Shown here one piece after another: positions 49,863-58,777 of a stretch of DNA of 64,000 nt. This DNA comes from Dysosmobacter sp. GTDB lineage: Bacteria; Bacillota; Clostridia; Oscillospirales; Oscillospiraceae. Each line of letters starts with the position of its first letter. Position 1 is the stretch's first letter. The stretch lies in the NCBI GenBank assembly GCA_026169195.1, contig JAPFEH010000051.1, positions 1 to 64,000 of the forward strand, read 5' to 3'. The position numbers and the translations under genes are program-made. Under the pieces are notes generated by a model. The model did no database searches and was not told where the DNA came from. It saw only the letters and a list, made by a program, of their open reading frames with translations.

Positions 49863-50789
49863 TCATTTCCTGTCCTCCCGCAGGCTTTCCGGATAGACGC
49901 CGCTGTCATGGAGCCTTTTCAGCTCTGCCGCCACAGTCTCCCGGTCCTGCTGATAGGTCATGCCGAACCACTTGTCCACAGAATGCAGCACGTCCACCTC
50001 CAAGGCTCCGGTCCGCATCTGGCGGTCCACCATCATGGGCAGCAGGCACTCGGCTTTCAGATTCTCTCCGGCTTCCTCCCGCAGGAACGTTTCAAAGTAT
50101 TCCCGCAGCGCAGGGAAAATGGAGGGGGCAAAGCCCCAGAAATTCATCGAAACGATCGTATCCGGCGCCAAATCCCTGTCCTCTGCCAGATCCCGCAGAG
50201 AGCCGTCCGGATAAAGCTGGACCTTCAGCGCCTCACGAACGCTCTGCAGCTTCCCGTCTCTCACGGTGCAGACGCCCCGTGACACGGTGCCATGGAGACT
50301 GGCGGTATTTTTCAGCAGATACCCCACCATCACGGCGTGTCCCTGTTCCGGCAGACGCACCAGCGCCTCGTAGATGGTGCGGTAAGCGTCGATGCCGTAA
50401 TAATCGTCGGCGTTGATGACGCAGCAGGGGCCGTCCACCACATCTGCCGCGCACAGCAGGGCATGGACGGTGCCGAAAGGCTTCACCCGTCCATCCGGAA
50501 TGGAATAGAAGTCCGGCACAGAGGAAAAGTCCTGAAAGGCGTAGGCCACCTCTACCGGACTGCCGTCCTTTGCGGTCTTCTGCCGCAGATAGCCGCCGCA
50601 CAGCTGTTCCATCATCTCCTCCATCTCCGGCTTGATGATGAACACGATCTTATTAAATCCCGCCCGCAGGGCGTCATAAATGGAATACTCCATCAGGATC
50701 TCCCGATGGGGGCCGATCCCATCCACCTGTTTGCTGCCGCCGTAGCGGGAGCCAAGTCCCGCAGCCATGATGACCAGTGAAACTTTCAT
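49863..50789 (-). CDS. sugar-phosphate nucleotidyltransferase-like protein
   Basis: This 308-residue protein has a GT-A fold nucleotidyltransferase start (VSLVIMAAGLGSRYGGSKQVDGIGPHREILMEYSIYDALRAG). Then come FGTVHALLCAADVVDGPCCVINADDYYG (metal-binding Asp pair) and MNFWGFAP. It belongs to a clade that activates a sugar 1-phosphate; the exact sugar is unknown. AGGAG precedes the ATG at 50789. Confidence 0.85.
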   Translation of the reverse strand: MKVSLVIMAAGLGSRYGGSKQVDGIGPHREILMEYSIYDALRAGFNKIVFIIKPEMEEMMEQLCGGYLRQKTAKDGSPVEVAYAFQDFSSVPDFYSIPDGRVKPFGTVHALLCAADVVDGPCCVINADDYYGIDAYRTIYEALVRLPEQGHAVMVGYLLKNTASLHGTVSRGVCTVRDGKLQSVREALKVQLYPDGSLRDLAEDRDLAPDTIVSMNFWGFAPSIFPALREYFETFLREEAGENLKAECLLPMMVDRQMRTGALEVDVLHSVDKWFGMTYQQDRETVAAELKRLHDSGVYPESLREDRK

Positions 50790-50879
50790 ATGTCGCTCTC
50801 CTATCCTTCTCATCCTGTGCTTGCGCAGTGGTTCACTTTTGTCTACCTTACCTTATTTTCCTCCGGTTTGCAACTGCCC

Positions 50880-50931
50880 TTGACTTTTTTTCACATCCGG
50901 ATATAATATGAAAACAATTCTCAGTTTGATA
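50880..50931 (+). promoter_or_regulatory. zur-znuCB promoter and candidate Zur site
   Basis: TTGACT (50880-50885), 16-nt spacer, TATAAT (50902-50907). Just downstream, ATGAAAACAATTCTCAGTTT (50908-50927) has AAAAC/GTTT symmetry and an ATTCTCA half like Fur-family boxes. Confidence 0.6.
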
Positions 50932-50944
50932 AGAGGAACGCGAT

Positions 50945-51361
50945 ATGGCATATACCACCAAACAACATCAGGCCATTCTCCGCTGTCTGGAGCAGCGGGC
51001 CGAGGAGGCCCTGACCGCCGCCGAGGTGGCGGAGGAGCTGCGGCAGTCCGGCTGTCCCGTCGGTCTTGCCACCGTGTACCGGCAGCTGGAAAAGCTGGAA
51101 GCCGCCGGACGGATCCACAAGATCCCCACGGAGGAAGGCGCTTTTTTCCAATATTGCCCCCACCCCCGCGAGAGCCGCGCCTGCTTCCTGCTGCGGTGTG
51201 AATGCTGCGGCCGCATTGCCCATCTGGACTGTGCGCAGTTGGACGCCCTCTGCCGTCATCTGGACGCCACCCATCACTTCTGCATCGACCCCCGCAAAAC
51301 CGTGTTCACCGGCCGCTGCCGCAGCTGCGGAGAAAAGGAGACTGCCCATGAATCCCAATGA
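50945..51361 (+). CDS. zur: Fur-family regulator, probably Zur
   Basis: This 138-residue Fur-family protein has an N-terminal winged helix (LTAAEVAEELRQSGCPVGLATVYRQLEKLEAAGRIHKI) and a metal-binding C-terminal domain. The latter has structural-zinc cysteine pairs CECCG and CRSCG, and a HHFCID segment. Zinc specificity is inferred from the coupled znuC-znuB genes. The start follows AGAGG. Confidence 0.88.
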   Translation: MAYTTKQHQAILRCLEQRAEEALTAAEVAEELRQSGCPVGLATVYRQLEKLEAAGRIHKIPTEEGAFFQYCPHPRESRACFLLRCECCGRIAHLDCAQLDALCRHLDATHHFCIDPRKTVFTGRCRSCGEKETAHESQ

Positions 51362-52061
51362 ACTGATCGTCTGTGAAAAGCTCACCCTCGGCTATGAGGG
51401 ACAGCCGGTTCTGACCGGTCTGGACCTCACCATCCGCGCCGGGGATTATCTTTGCATCGTGGGAGACAACGGTTCCGGCAAGTCAACTCTGCTGCGGGGA
51501 CTGCTGGGACTGATCGTTCCCCAGTCCGGTTCAATCCGCCGCGCTCCGGATCTGGAACGGGGGAATCTGGGGTATCTGCCCCAGCAGACCCGCGCGCAAA
51601 AGGATTTTCCCGCCACCGTTTTTGAGGTGGTACTCTCCGGCTTTCTCAGCCGGAAGGGCATCCGCTTCTTTTATTCCGCAGCCCAGAAATCCGAAGCCCT
51701 GATGAACATGGGCAAGCTGGGGATCCTGGAACTGAAAGACCGGAGCTACCGGGACCTGTCCGGCGGTCAGCAGCAGCGGGTCCTGCTGGCCCGCGCCCTG
51801 TGCGCCGCCAGCCGCTTATTGATTCTGGACGAACCGATCACCGGACTGGACCCCGCTGCCGCGCAGGATCTTTATAAGACCCTCTCCTATCTCAATCAGA
51901 AAGAGGGCATGGCCATCGTCATGGTGACCCATGACCTGAAAGCCGCCCTCCGCAGCGCCCGGACCGTGCTGCATATCGGTCATCGGGGCACCTTCCTCGG
52001 TACAGTCGCCGACTATCTCGCCTCGCCTCAGGGGCGGCGCTTTCAGGAGGCAGACCTATGA
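51348..52061 (+). CDS. znuC: zinc ABC transporter ATP-binding protein
   Basis: This 237-residue ATPase has Walker A GDNGSGKST, Q-loop YLPQQTRAQKDFPAT, signature LSGGQQQRVLLARAL, and Walker B LLILDEPITGLD. It starts at 51348 with AAAAGGAG, inside the zur coding end, so both are coupled. Manganese cannot be excluded as substrate, but the Zur-like regulator favours zinc. Confidence 0.93.
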   Translation: MNPNELIVCEKLTLGYEGQPVLTGLDLTIRAGDYLCIVGDNGSGKSTLLRGLLGLIVPQSGSIRRAPDLERGNLGYLPQQTRAQKDFPATVFEVVLSGFLSRKGIRFFYSAAQKSEALMNMGKLGILELKDRSYRDLSGGQQQRVLLARALCAASRLLILDEPITGLDPAAAQDLYKTLSYLNQKEGMAIVMVTHDLKAALRSARTVLHIGHRGTFLGTVADYLASPQGRRFQEADL

Positions 52062-52867
52062 ATCTTTTCCAGATGTTCTCCTATCCCTTTATGCAGCGTG
52101 CCCTGATCGCCGGCGTGCTGGTGAGCCTGTGCGCCGCGCTGCTGGGAGTCTCTCTGGTGCTCAAGCGGTACTCCATGATCGGGGACGGGCTGAGCCATGT
52201 TTCCTTCGGAGCGCTGGCCATTGCCGTGGCGCTGGGCGTCACCCCCTTGTGGTTCTCCATTCCGGTGGTGATTCTGGCCGCCTTTTTGCTGCTGCGGGTG
52301 GCGGACAATCCCCGCTGGAACAGCGATGCCGCCATTGCCGTCATGAGCGCCTCCTCCCTTGCCATCGGCATCATGGTGATCTCCCTGACCACCGGCATGA
52401 CCACGGATGTGGATAACTATATGTTCGGCAGCGTGCTGGCCATGACCCGCGCGGATGTCGTGCTCTCCGTGGTGCTGTGCTGCGGCGTACTGACACTGTT
52501 TGTCCTGTTTTACCACAAGATTTTCGCCATCACCTTTGACGAAAATTTTTCCCGCGCCACCGGACTGAAGGTGGGCCGCTACAATACGCTTCTGGCGATT
52601 TTGACGGCGCTGACCATTGTGCTGGGGATGCGGATGATGGGCGCCATGCTGATCTCCTCTCTGGTGATCTTTCCCGCTCTGACCGCCATGCGCCTGTTCC
52701 GCAGCTTCCGGGGCGTGGTGCTCTGCGCCGCGGTCTCCTCTGTATTCTGCTTCTGCGCAGGTCTGACGATCTCCTTCCTGTTCTCCACACCGGTCGGCGC
52801 CACCGTAGTCACGGTCAATCTGGCGCTGTTTCTTCTCTCCTGCGGAGCACGGCTGCTGCGGCGGTGA
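52058..52867 (+). CDS. znuB: zinc ABC transporter permease
   Basis: This 269-residue permease of the ZnuB/AdcB family has eight or so helices and signatures RALIAGVLVSLCAALLGVSLVLKRYSMIGDGLSHVSFG and MMGAMLISSLVIFPALTAMRLFRSF. It overlaps znuC by 4 bp. No solute-binding protein gene follows, so ZnuA must be encoded elsewhere. Confidence 0.93.
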   Translation: MNLFQMFSYPFMQRALIAGVLVSLCAALLGVSLVLKRYSMIGDGLSHVSFGALAIAVALGVTPLWFSIPVVILAAFLLLRVADNPRWNSDAAIAVMSASSLAIGIMVISLTTGMTTDVDNYMFGSVLAMTRADVVLSVVLCCGVLTLFVLFYHKIFAITFDENFSRATGLKVGRYNTLLAILTALTIVLGMRMMGAMLISSLVIFPALTAMRLFRSFRGVVLCAAVSSVFCFCAGLTISFLFSTPVGATVVTVNLALFLLSCGARLLRR

Positions 52868-52966
52868 CGGTCCGGCAGGGTGTATGACCGCCGCGGCGTT
52901 TCCTGACACGCTTTGGAATCGCCGCGGCAATCCCCTTACTTATTTTAATTAAATGTCAAATTTCTC

Positions 52967-53050
52967 TTGCCTTTTCTATAAAAGCGTGCTATATTGTTGA
53001 TACTAGAAAGTGTAAGCTGCGGAGTGGGCCCAATGGTCCGCTCTTTTTGT
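52967..53050 (+). promoter_or_regulatory. rimP operon promoter and leader attenuator
   Basis: TTGCCT (52967-52972), 17-nt spacer, TATATT (52990-52995). Then a GCGGA..GGCC / GG.TCCGC hairpin with TCTTTTTG (53019-53048) lies before rimP. Hairpins of this type at this site are known as rimP leader attenuators in Firmicutes. Confidence 0.7.
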
Positions 53051-53113
53051 TGGTCATTTTTGCGTGCTTAAAATTTGAAAAAACTGTCAAGTCAAGTAAA
53101 GTGAGGTTTGCCT

Positions 53114-53575
53114 ATGAAGAAGATCACAGAACTGACTGCCGAACTGGCGGCACCTGCCATTGCGGAACAGGGCTGTACCCTGTGGGACGTCGAGTATGTC
53201 AAAGAAGCCGGCACCTGGTATCTGCGGGTCCTTCTGGACAAGGAGGGCGGCGTGGACATTCTGGACTGCGAGGCCATCTCCCGCAAGCTCTCCGATCTGC
53301 TGGACGAGGCGGATCCCATCGAAGGCAGCTACACGCTGGAAGTCGGCTCCGCCGGCGCCGAGCGGGCCTTGAAGCGCCCCTCTGATTTTCAGCGGTATCT
53401 GGGCAGCCCCGTGCTGGTGAAGCTGTACCGGAGTCTGGACGGCCGGAAGGAATTTGCCGGCCACCTCACCGCTTACGATGAGACCGACGGCAGCATCACC
53501 GTCACCGTCGGCAAAGACGCGCTGACCTTTGCCAAAAAGGATGTGGCGCTTGTCCGCCTGCGGGTGGAGTTTTAA
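53114..53575 (+). CDS. rimP: ribosome maturation factor RimP
   Basis: RimP acts in 30S assembly. This 153-residue protein has the N-terminal domain LTAELAAPAIAEQGCTLWDVEYVKEAGTWYLRVLLDKEGGVDILDCEAISRKLSDLLDE and the signature YTLEVGSAGAERALKRPSDFQRYLG. The usual family text is EVSSPGL.RPL, so SAGAER is a divergent form. It starts at 53114 after GTGAGG. It is the first gene of the translation operon. Confidence 0.95.
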   Translation: MKKITELTAELAAPAIAEQGCTLWDVEYVKEAGTWYLRVLLDKEGGVDILDCEAISRKLSDLLDEADPIEGSYTLEVGSAGAERALKRPSDFQRYLGSPVLVKLYRSLDGRKEFAGHLTAYDETDGSITVTVGKDALTFAKKDVALVRLRVEF

Positions 53576-53635
53576 GAACGGAACCCCTGCGATCTGAAAA
53601 GTCGTATTGAAAAAAAGAATAAGGAGAAACAGACA

Positions 53636-54805
53636 ATGAAAGGCAAAAAGCAGAAGGAACCCGCCGGTATGAACCCTGCGGAGATCTTCGCCGCTCTGGC
53701 ACTCTTGGAAAAAGAGCGGGGAATTCCCCGGACCTTCATGATGGATAAGATCATTCAGGCCATCACCACCGCCTACAAGCGCGACCACACCGATGTGGAA
53801 AACGTCATTGTGGACGTGGATGAAGAGCACCAGACGCTGAAGATGTTCGTGCAGAAAAACGTGGTGGACGAGGAGGATTATGTCGACCCCGAAAACGAGC
53901 TGACTCTGGCGGAGGCCAAAGCCATCTCCGCCCGCTATGAGATCGGCGACATCGTGAACATTCCCGTGGACAACACGGAATTCGGCCGCATTGCCGCCGG
54001 CAACGGCAAGCAGGTCATCATTCAGGGCCTGCGGGAAGCCGAGCGCGGCATGGTATATGACGAATACAACTCCAAGCAGCATGAGATCCTCACCGGCGTT
54101 GTCACCCGCATCGACCCCCGCAACGGCAACGTATCTCTGCGCATCGGCACCGGCACCGAGTCCACCGAGGCGCTGCTGATGTCCGGCGAGCAGGTCCCCG
54201 GCGAGGAGATGGCAGAGGGCATGCACGTGAAGGTCTATGTGGTGGACGTCCGCCGTTCCACCCGCGGGCCTCAGATCCTGATTTCCCGGACCCATCCGGG
54301 ACTGGTCAAGCGCCTGTTCGAGCTGGAGGTCCCCGAAATCTACGATGGCACCGTGGAGGTGCGCTCCATCGCCCGGGAAGCCGGCAGCCGCACCAAGATG
54401 GCTGTCTGGAGCAATGACGAAAATGTGGATCCCATCGGCGCCTGCGTCGGTCCCAAGGGTCAGCGGGTAGCTGCCATTGTGGATGAGCTGCGGGGCGAGA
54501 AGATCGACATCATCAAATACAGCGAAGATCCCGCCGCCTTCATCGCCGCCGCGCTGGCTCCCGCCGACGTGCTGGATGTCCGGATGGCAGACGAGGGCAA
54601 ATCCTGCCGCGTCACCGTTCCCGACGACCAGCTGTCCCTTGCCATCGGCAAGGAGGGACAGAACGCCCGTCTGGCCGCCCGTCTCACCGGCTATAAAATC
54701 GACATCAAGCCGCAGAGCTATCAGGACACCGAAGACGAAGCGCCTGTGGACGAAGCCTTGGAAGAAGCGGCGGAAGACGCTTTTGAAGGCGAACTTACCG
54801 AATAA
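53636..54805 (+). CDS. nusA: transcription termination/antitermination factor NusA
   Basis: This 389-residue protein has the N-terminal RNA polymerase-binding domain, an S1 domain (YEIGDIVNIPVDNTEFGRIAAGNGKQVIIQGLREAER, GVVTRIDPRNGNVSLRIG), and two KH domains (DPIGACVGPKGQRVAAIVDELRGEKIDII, LAIGKEGQNARLAARLTGYKIDI). The acidic C-terminal tail is short, as in Firmicutes. AAGGAG precedes the ATG. Confidence 0.97.
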   Translation: MKGKKQKEPAGMNPAEIFAALALLEKERGIPRTFMMDKIIQAITTAYKRDHTDVENVIVDVDEEHQTLKMFVQKNVVDEEDYVDPENELTLAEAKAISARYEIGDIVNIPVDNTEFGRIAAGNGKQVIIQGLREAERGMVYDEYNSKQHEILTGVVTRIDPRNGNVSLRIGTGTESTEALLMSGEQVPGEEMAEGMHVKVYVVDVRRSTRGPQILISRTHPGLVKRLFELEVPEIYDGTVEVRSIAREAGSRTKMAVWSNDENVDPIGACVGPKGQRVAAIVDELRGEKIDIIKYSEDPAAFIAAALAPADVLDVRMADEGKSCRVTVPDDQLSLAIGKEGQNARLAARLTGYKIDIKPQSYQDTEDEAPVDEALEEAAEDAFEGELTE

Positions 54806-54826
54806 TTGCGGAAAGGCGGTTGCACC

Positions 54827-55105
54827 ATGCCAAAAGTGAAAAAGATCCCCCAGCGGCAGTGTGTTGGCTGCCGGGAAATGAAGGACAAAAAGGCGCTCCT
54901 GCGGGTCGTCCGCTCCCCCGAGGGGGCAGTCAGTCTGGACTTCGGCGGCAAAAAGCCCGGACGCGGCGCCTATGTATGTCATGATGTGGAGTGCCTGAAG
55001 CGGGCGCGGAAAGCCCGTGCGCTGGAGCGGGCCTTTGAGACCGCCATTCCTCCCGAGGTCTATGACGCCATGGAGGCAGAACTGCGAGGTGCGGATGGAC
55101 AGTAA
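54827..55105 (+). CDS. rnpM: RNase P modulator RnpM (YlxR)
   Basis: This 92-residue protein has the YlxR signature PQRQCVGCREMKDKKALLRVVRSPEG and PGRGAYVCHDVECLKRA. It binds RNase P RNA in related Firmicutes. It starts at 54827 (MPKVKKIPQR), 21 nt after nusA, with an AAAGGCGG site. Confidence 0.93.
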   Translation: MPKVKKIPQRQCVGCREMKDKKALLRVVRSPEGAVSLDFGGKKPGRGAYVCHDVECLKRARKARALERAFETAIPPEVYDAMEAELRGADGQ

Positions 55106-55769
55106 CCGGATCCTCTCCCTTCTGGGACTGGCACTGCGCGGCGGAAATCTGGCAGTGGGCGAAGAACCTGTGGAAGCCGTTGCCCGTGCCCGGGACGCCC
55201 GGGTGCTGCTGCTGGCTTCCGACGCAGCGGACAATACCCGCCGTCGGGTGGAGCATTTTGCACAGGCCGGTCAATGCCTGTGGCTCCGCATCCCCTTTAC
55301 CAAAGCAGAGCTGGGGCAGGCCGTGGGCCGTTCCTCCGCCGCCATTGCCGCAGTCACGGATATCGGGCTGGCAACTGCTGTTGTCCGCCGGCTGGCGGAG
55401 CTGGATCCCGCACGATACGACGAAGCCGCCGCCAAGCTGGAACTGAAGGCAAAGCGGGCTGCCGAGCGCAAAGCCGAGCAGGCTGCCCATGAAAAAAATC
55501 TGCGGCAGGGAAAGCGCAAGCCCAAAAAGGCTCCGCTTCAGGAGCCGGAACCTCCGCAGCAGCCGCTCCCCGCAGCCGGCTCCGCTCCCCGAACCGCTTC
55601 CAAACGCACCGCGGTCCCTTCCCGCCGTCCCAACCAAACCGGCGGACGCCCCCGCACCGCCGGAGGAGGCCGTTCAAAGCCGCGGACCGCTCCCAACCCC
55701 TATGCACACAGCCGCCCCGTCAAAAAAGGAAAGGGGTCCTTCCGCAAAAAGGAATCCCAAGGGCGCTGA
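55095..55769 (+). CDS. L7Ae-type protein YlxQ with long basic tail
   Basis: This 224-residue protein has an L7Ae/L30e domain in its first 100 residues (RILSLLGLALRGGNLAVGEEPVEAVARARDARVLLLASDAADNTRRRV). Ordinary YlxQ is about 100 residues. Here a C-terminal 120-residue Lys/Arg/Pro-rich, low-complexity extension follows (ending KKGKGSFRKKESQGR), probably an RNA-binding tail. The ATG at 55095 overlaps the rnpM end and has GAGGTG upstream. Confidence 0.85.
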   Translation: MDSNRILSLLGLALRGGNLAVGEEPVEAVARARDARVLLLASDAADNTRRRVEHFAQAGQCLWLRIPFTKAELGQAVGRSSAAIAAVTDIGLATAVVRRLAELDPARYDEAAAKLELKAKRAAERKAEQAAHEKNLRQGKRKPKKAPLQEPEPPQQPLPAAGSAPRTASKRTAVPSRRPNQTGGRPRTAGGGRSKPRTAPNPYAHSRPVKKGKGSFRKKESQGR

Positions 55770-55803
55770 CTTTATAAATTCCCCCGAAAATGAGGTGTTT
55801 TGA

Positions 55804-58191
55804 TTGGCTATTGAAAAATACAGGGTTCATGAAGTGGCAAAGGACTTCGGTCTGCCCACCAAGATCATTGTGGAGATCCTGACCAAGTATGCAGCCGCTC
55901 CCAAGAACCATATGCAGGTCCTCACCGACCATGAGCTGTCTGTGATCTTCGATTATCTGACTCAGCACAACCAGGTATCCGGCATTCAGGTCATCTATGC
56001 CGATACCCAGCCCCGGCCTCAGGAGCAGCGGGCAGCCAAGCCTGCAGCCGCTTCCCAGCAGGCGGCGCAGCCCCAGCACAAGCCTGCCGGCAGGCAGCCG
56101 GAGCAGCACCGCCCCGCAGCGCCGCAGGCTCCTGCTCCGGCAGCACAGGCTTCCCGAAAGCCCGCGGAGCCTGCCAAGCAGCCGGTGGTGCAGCAGCCCA
56201 CCACCCGCATCCCCCAGAAAAAGATCGTCGATACCCGGAAGGGCGGCGATGTGAACCTCGCCAAGTATGACGAGCGTCTGGAGGATCTGGGCGGCGAGCG
56301 CGGCGCGCGGATGCAGAAGCAGGGCGGCAAGGAAAAGTTCCGCAACAACCAGCGCCGCAACAACGCGACCTTCTCCAACAAGCGCCGGCAGGATGAGGCC
56401 GAGCGTATGCGCCGCCTCCAGCTGGAGATTGCGAAAAAGGCGCCTGTGAAAGTCCAGATCCCCGATGAGATCAGCGTCGGCGAGCTGGCCAGCCGCATGA
56501 AAAAAACCGGCGCCGAGGTGGTCAAATGCCTGATGAAAAACGGCATCATGGCCTCTCTCAGCCAGATCATCGACTTTGATACCGCCGCCATCATCGCAGA
56601 AGAGATGGGCTGCAAGGTCGAAAAAGAAGTCGTGGTCACCATTGAGGAAAAACTCATCGACGTCTCCGAAGATAAAGCGGAGGATCTGGTTCCCCGCGCT
56701 CCCGTTGTGGTGGTCATGGGTCACGTTGACCACGGCAAAACCTCCCTGCTGGATACCATCCGCAACACCAGTGTAGCCTCCGGCGAAGCCGGCGGCATCA
56801 CCCAGCACATCGGCGCCTATCAGACCCGGATCAACGGAAAGCCCATCACCTTCCTTGACACCCCGGGCCACGAGGCCTTTACCTCCATGCGCGCCCGCGG
56901 CGCCATGGTCACCGACATCGCCATTTTGATGGTGGCCGCGGATGACGGCATTATGCCCCAGACCATCGAATCCATCAACCACGCCAAGGCGGCCGGCATT
57001 CCCATTATCGTGGCGATCAACAAGATCGACAAGGACAGCGCCAACCCCGACCGCGTGCTCCAGCAGCTGACCGAGCACGGTCTGGTGCCCGAGGACTGGG
57101 GCGGCGACACCATTTGCTGCAAGGTTTCCGCCAAGAAGAACATCGGCATTGACAATCTGCTGGAAATGGTGACGCTGACTGCCGAGATGGCAGAGCTGAA
57201 GGCCAACCCCAACCGGGCGGGTCAGGGCACCGTCATCGAGTCCCGGCTGGATAAGGGCCGCGGCCCCGTGGCAACCCTGCTGGTGCAGAACGGCACCTTG
57301 AAGCAGGGCGACATCATCATTGCAGGCACCGCCGTTGGCCGTGTCCGTACCATGATGGACTATAAGGGCGCCCGTCTTACCGAGGCCGGTCCCTCTGTCC
57401 CCGTGGAGATCGCCGGTCTTTCCGAGGCTCCTGTCGGCGGCAGCCCCTTCTTCGCCGTGGCGGATGAGCGCATGGCCCGCGAGCTGGTGGAGCAGCGCAA
57501 GGCGGAAGAAAAGGCCAAGATGCTGGCTCCCACCCAGAAGGTTTCCTTGGAGAACCTGTTTGACCAGATTCAGGCCGGCGAGCGCAAGGAGCTGGCACTG
57601 ATCGTCAAGGCAGACGTGCAGGGCAGTGTGGAGGCTGTGAAATCCTCTTTGGAAAAGCTCAGCAACGACGAGGTCAACGTTCGTGTGATCCATGGCGGCG
57701 TCGGCGCCATCAACGAATCCGACGTGATGCTGGCTGCCTCCTCTAACGCCATCATCGTGGGCTTTAACGTGCGTCCTGACGCCGCAGCCCGGGAAAGCGC
57801 CGTTCGCCAAAATGTGGATATGCGGATGTACCGGGTCATTTATGACGCCATCGACGAAATCGAAGCTGCCATGAAGGGCATGCTGGCGCCGCAGTACCGC
57901 GAGGTGGTTCTGGGACACGCGGAAGTCCGTCAGACCTATAAGGTCTCCGGCATCGGCACAGTGGCAGGCTGCTATGTGCAGGACGGCAAGATCGTCCGGG
58001 CCTGCTCCGTCCGCGTGGTGCGGGACGGCATCGTGATCCACGAGGGCAGTCTGGCCTCTTTGAAGCGGTTCAAGGACGATGCCAAGGAGGTCCAGCAGCG
58101 CTTTGAATGCGGCTTGACCGTTGAAAAGTTCAACGACATCAAGGAAGGCGACATTATCGAGGGATATACCATGGAGGAGATCCCCAGATAA
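55804..58191 (+). CDS. infB: translation initiation factor IF-2
   Basis: This 795-residue GTPase has the N-terminal IF2-N domain ([21 protein letters not shown]), then a Gln/Pro/Ala-rich spacer of about 100 residues. A second IF2-N and the G domain follow: [16 protein letters not shown] and NKID. Domains II-IV follow to the C-terminus ([33 protein letters not shown]). It starts at a TTG (55804) after GAGGTG, which is unusual for this gene. Confidence 0.97.
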   Translation: MAIEKYRVHEVAKDFGLPTKIIVEILTKYAAAPKNHMQVLTDHELSVIFDYLTQHNQVSGIQVIYADTQPRPQEQRAAKPAAASQQAAQPQHKPAGRQPEQHRPAAPQAPAPAAQASRKPAEPAKQPVVQQPTTRIPQKKIVDTRKGGDVNLAKYDERLEDLGGERGARMQKQGGKEKFRNNQRRNNATFSNKRRQDEAERMRRLQLEIAKKAPVKVQIPDEISVGELASRMKKTGAEVVKCLMKNGIMASLSQIIDFDTAAIIAEEMGCKVEKEVVVTIEEKLIDVSEDKAEDLVPRAPVVVVMGHVDHGKTSLLDTIRNTSVASGEAGGITQHIGAYQTRINGKPITFLDTPGHEAFTSMRARGAMVTDIAILMVAADDGIMPQTIESINHAKAAGIPIIVAINKIDKDSANPDRVLQQLTEHGLVPEDWGGDTICCKVSAKKNIGIDNLLEMVTLTAEMAELKANPNRAGQGTVIESRLDKGRGPVATLLVQNGTLKQGDIIIAGTAVGRVRTMMDYKGARLTEAGPSVPVEIAGLSEAPVGGSPFFAVADERMARELVEQRKAEEKAKMLAPTQKVSLENLFDQIQAGERKELALIVKADVQGSVEAVKSSLEKLSNDEVNVRVIHGGVGAINESDVMLAASSNAIIVGFNVRPDAAARESAVRQNVDMRMYRVIYDAIDEIEAAMKGMLAPQYREVVLGHAEVRQTYKVSGIGTVAGCYVQDGKIVRACSVRVVRDGIVIHEGSLASLKRFKDDAKEVQQRFECGLTVEKFNDIKEGDIIEGYTMEEIPR

Positions 58192-58226
58192 TGATGCGCT
58201 GACCGCTGGTTACAATCAGACATCAC

Positions 58227-58262
58227 ACAGGGGCGGCGACCGCGTCGCCGCCCCTGTTCCTT
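58227..58262 (+). terminator. internal terminator or attenuator between infB and rbfA
   Basis: A 14-bp stem ACAGGGGCGGCGAC/GTCGCCGCCCCTGT with a 3-nt loop, followed by TCCTTTCCCTTT. It would reduce transcription from infB into rbfA. Confidence 0.6.
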
Positions 58263-58382
58263 TCCCTTTCTGAAACTGCGGCGCACAGCAGTTCCTGCCA
58301 GACCCGCCGCATCCAATGCGCCCCGCCAAAGGGGCATCATCCCCGCTCCCGGATCGGGAGCATATAAGGAGGTTCATGATCC

Positions 58383-58775
58383 ATGCCAAGCAATCGAATC
58401 GGCCGCATCAACGAAGAGATCCAGCGGGAGCTGGCCAGCCAGCTCCGCCAACTGAAGGACCCCCGTGTCTCGCAGGTCGGGATGGTCTCCATCACCCGTG
58501 TGGACACCACCAGTGACCTGCGGTTTTCCAAAGTCTTTGTCAGCGTATTGGACAAAAGCCGCGAAAAAGATGTGCTGAAAGGCCTGAAATCCGCCTCCGG
58601 CTTTCTGCGGCGGGAGCTGGGCCGCGCCCTGCAGCTGCGCTATACGCCGGAGCTGCAGTTCATCGGCGACGATTCCATCCAGTACGGCGCCCACATTCTG
58701 GAGGTCCTGCGGGATCCGGAAAAGGTCAAGCCCGTCAATCCCGATAATGACGCCGTACTGCCCGAGGAGGAATGA
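58383..58775 (+). CDS. rbfA: ribosome-binding factor RbfA
   Basis: This 130-residue KH-fold 30S maturation factor has NRIGRINEEIQRELASQLRQLKDPRVSQVGMVSITRVDTTSDLRFSKVFVSVL and LRRELGRALQLRYTPELQFIGDDSI. AAGGAGG precedes the ATG. Its end overlaps the region before nrnA. Confidence 0.96.
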   Translation: MPSNRIGRINEEIQRELASQLRQLKDPRVSQVGMVSITRVDTTSDLRFSKVFVSVLDKSREKDVLKGLKSASGFLRRELGRALQLRYTPELQFIGDDSIQYGAHILEVLRDPEKVKPVNPDNDAVLPEEE

Positions 58776-58777
58776 CG

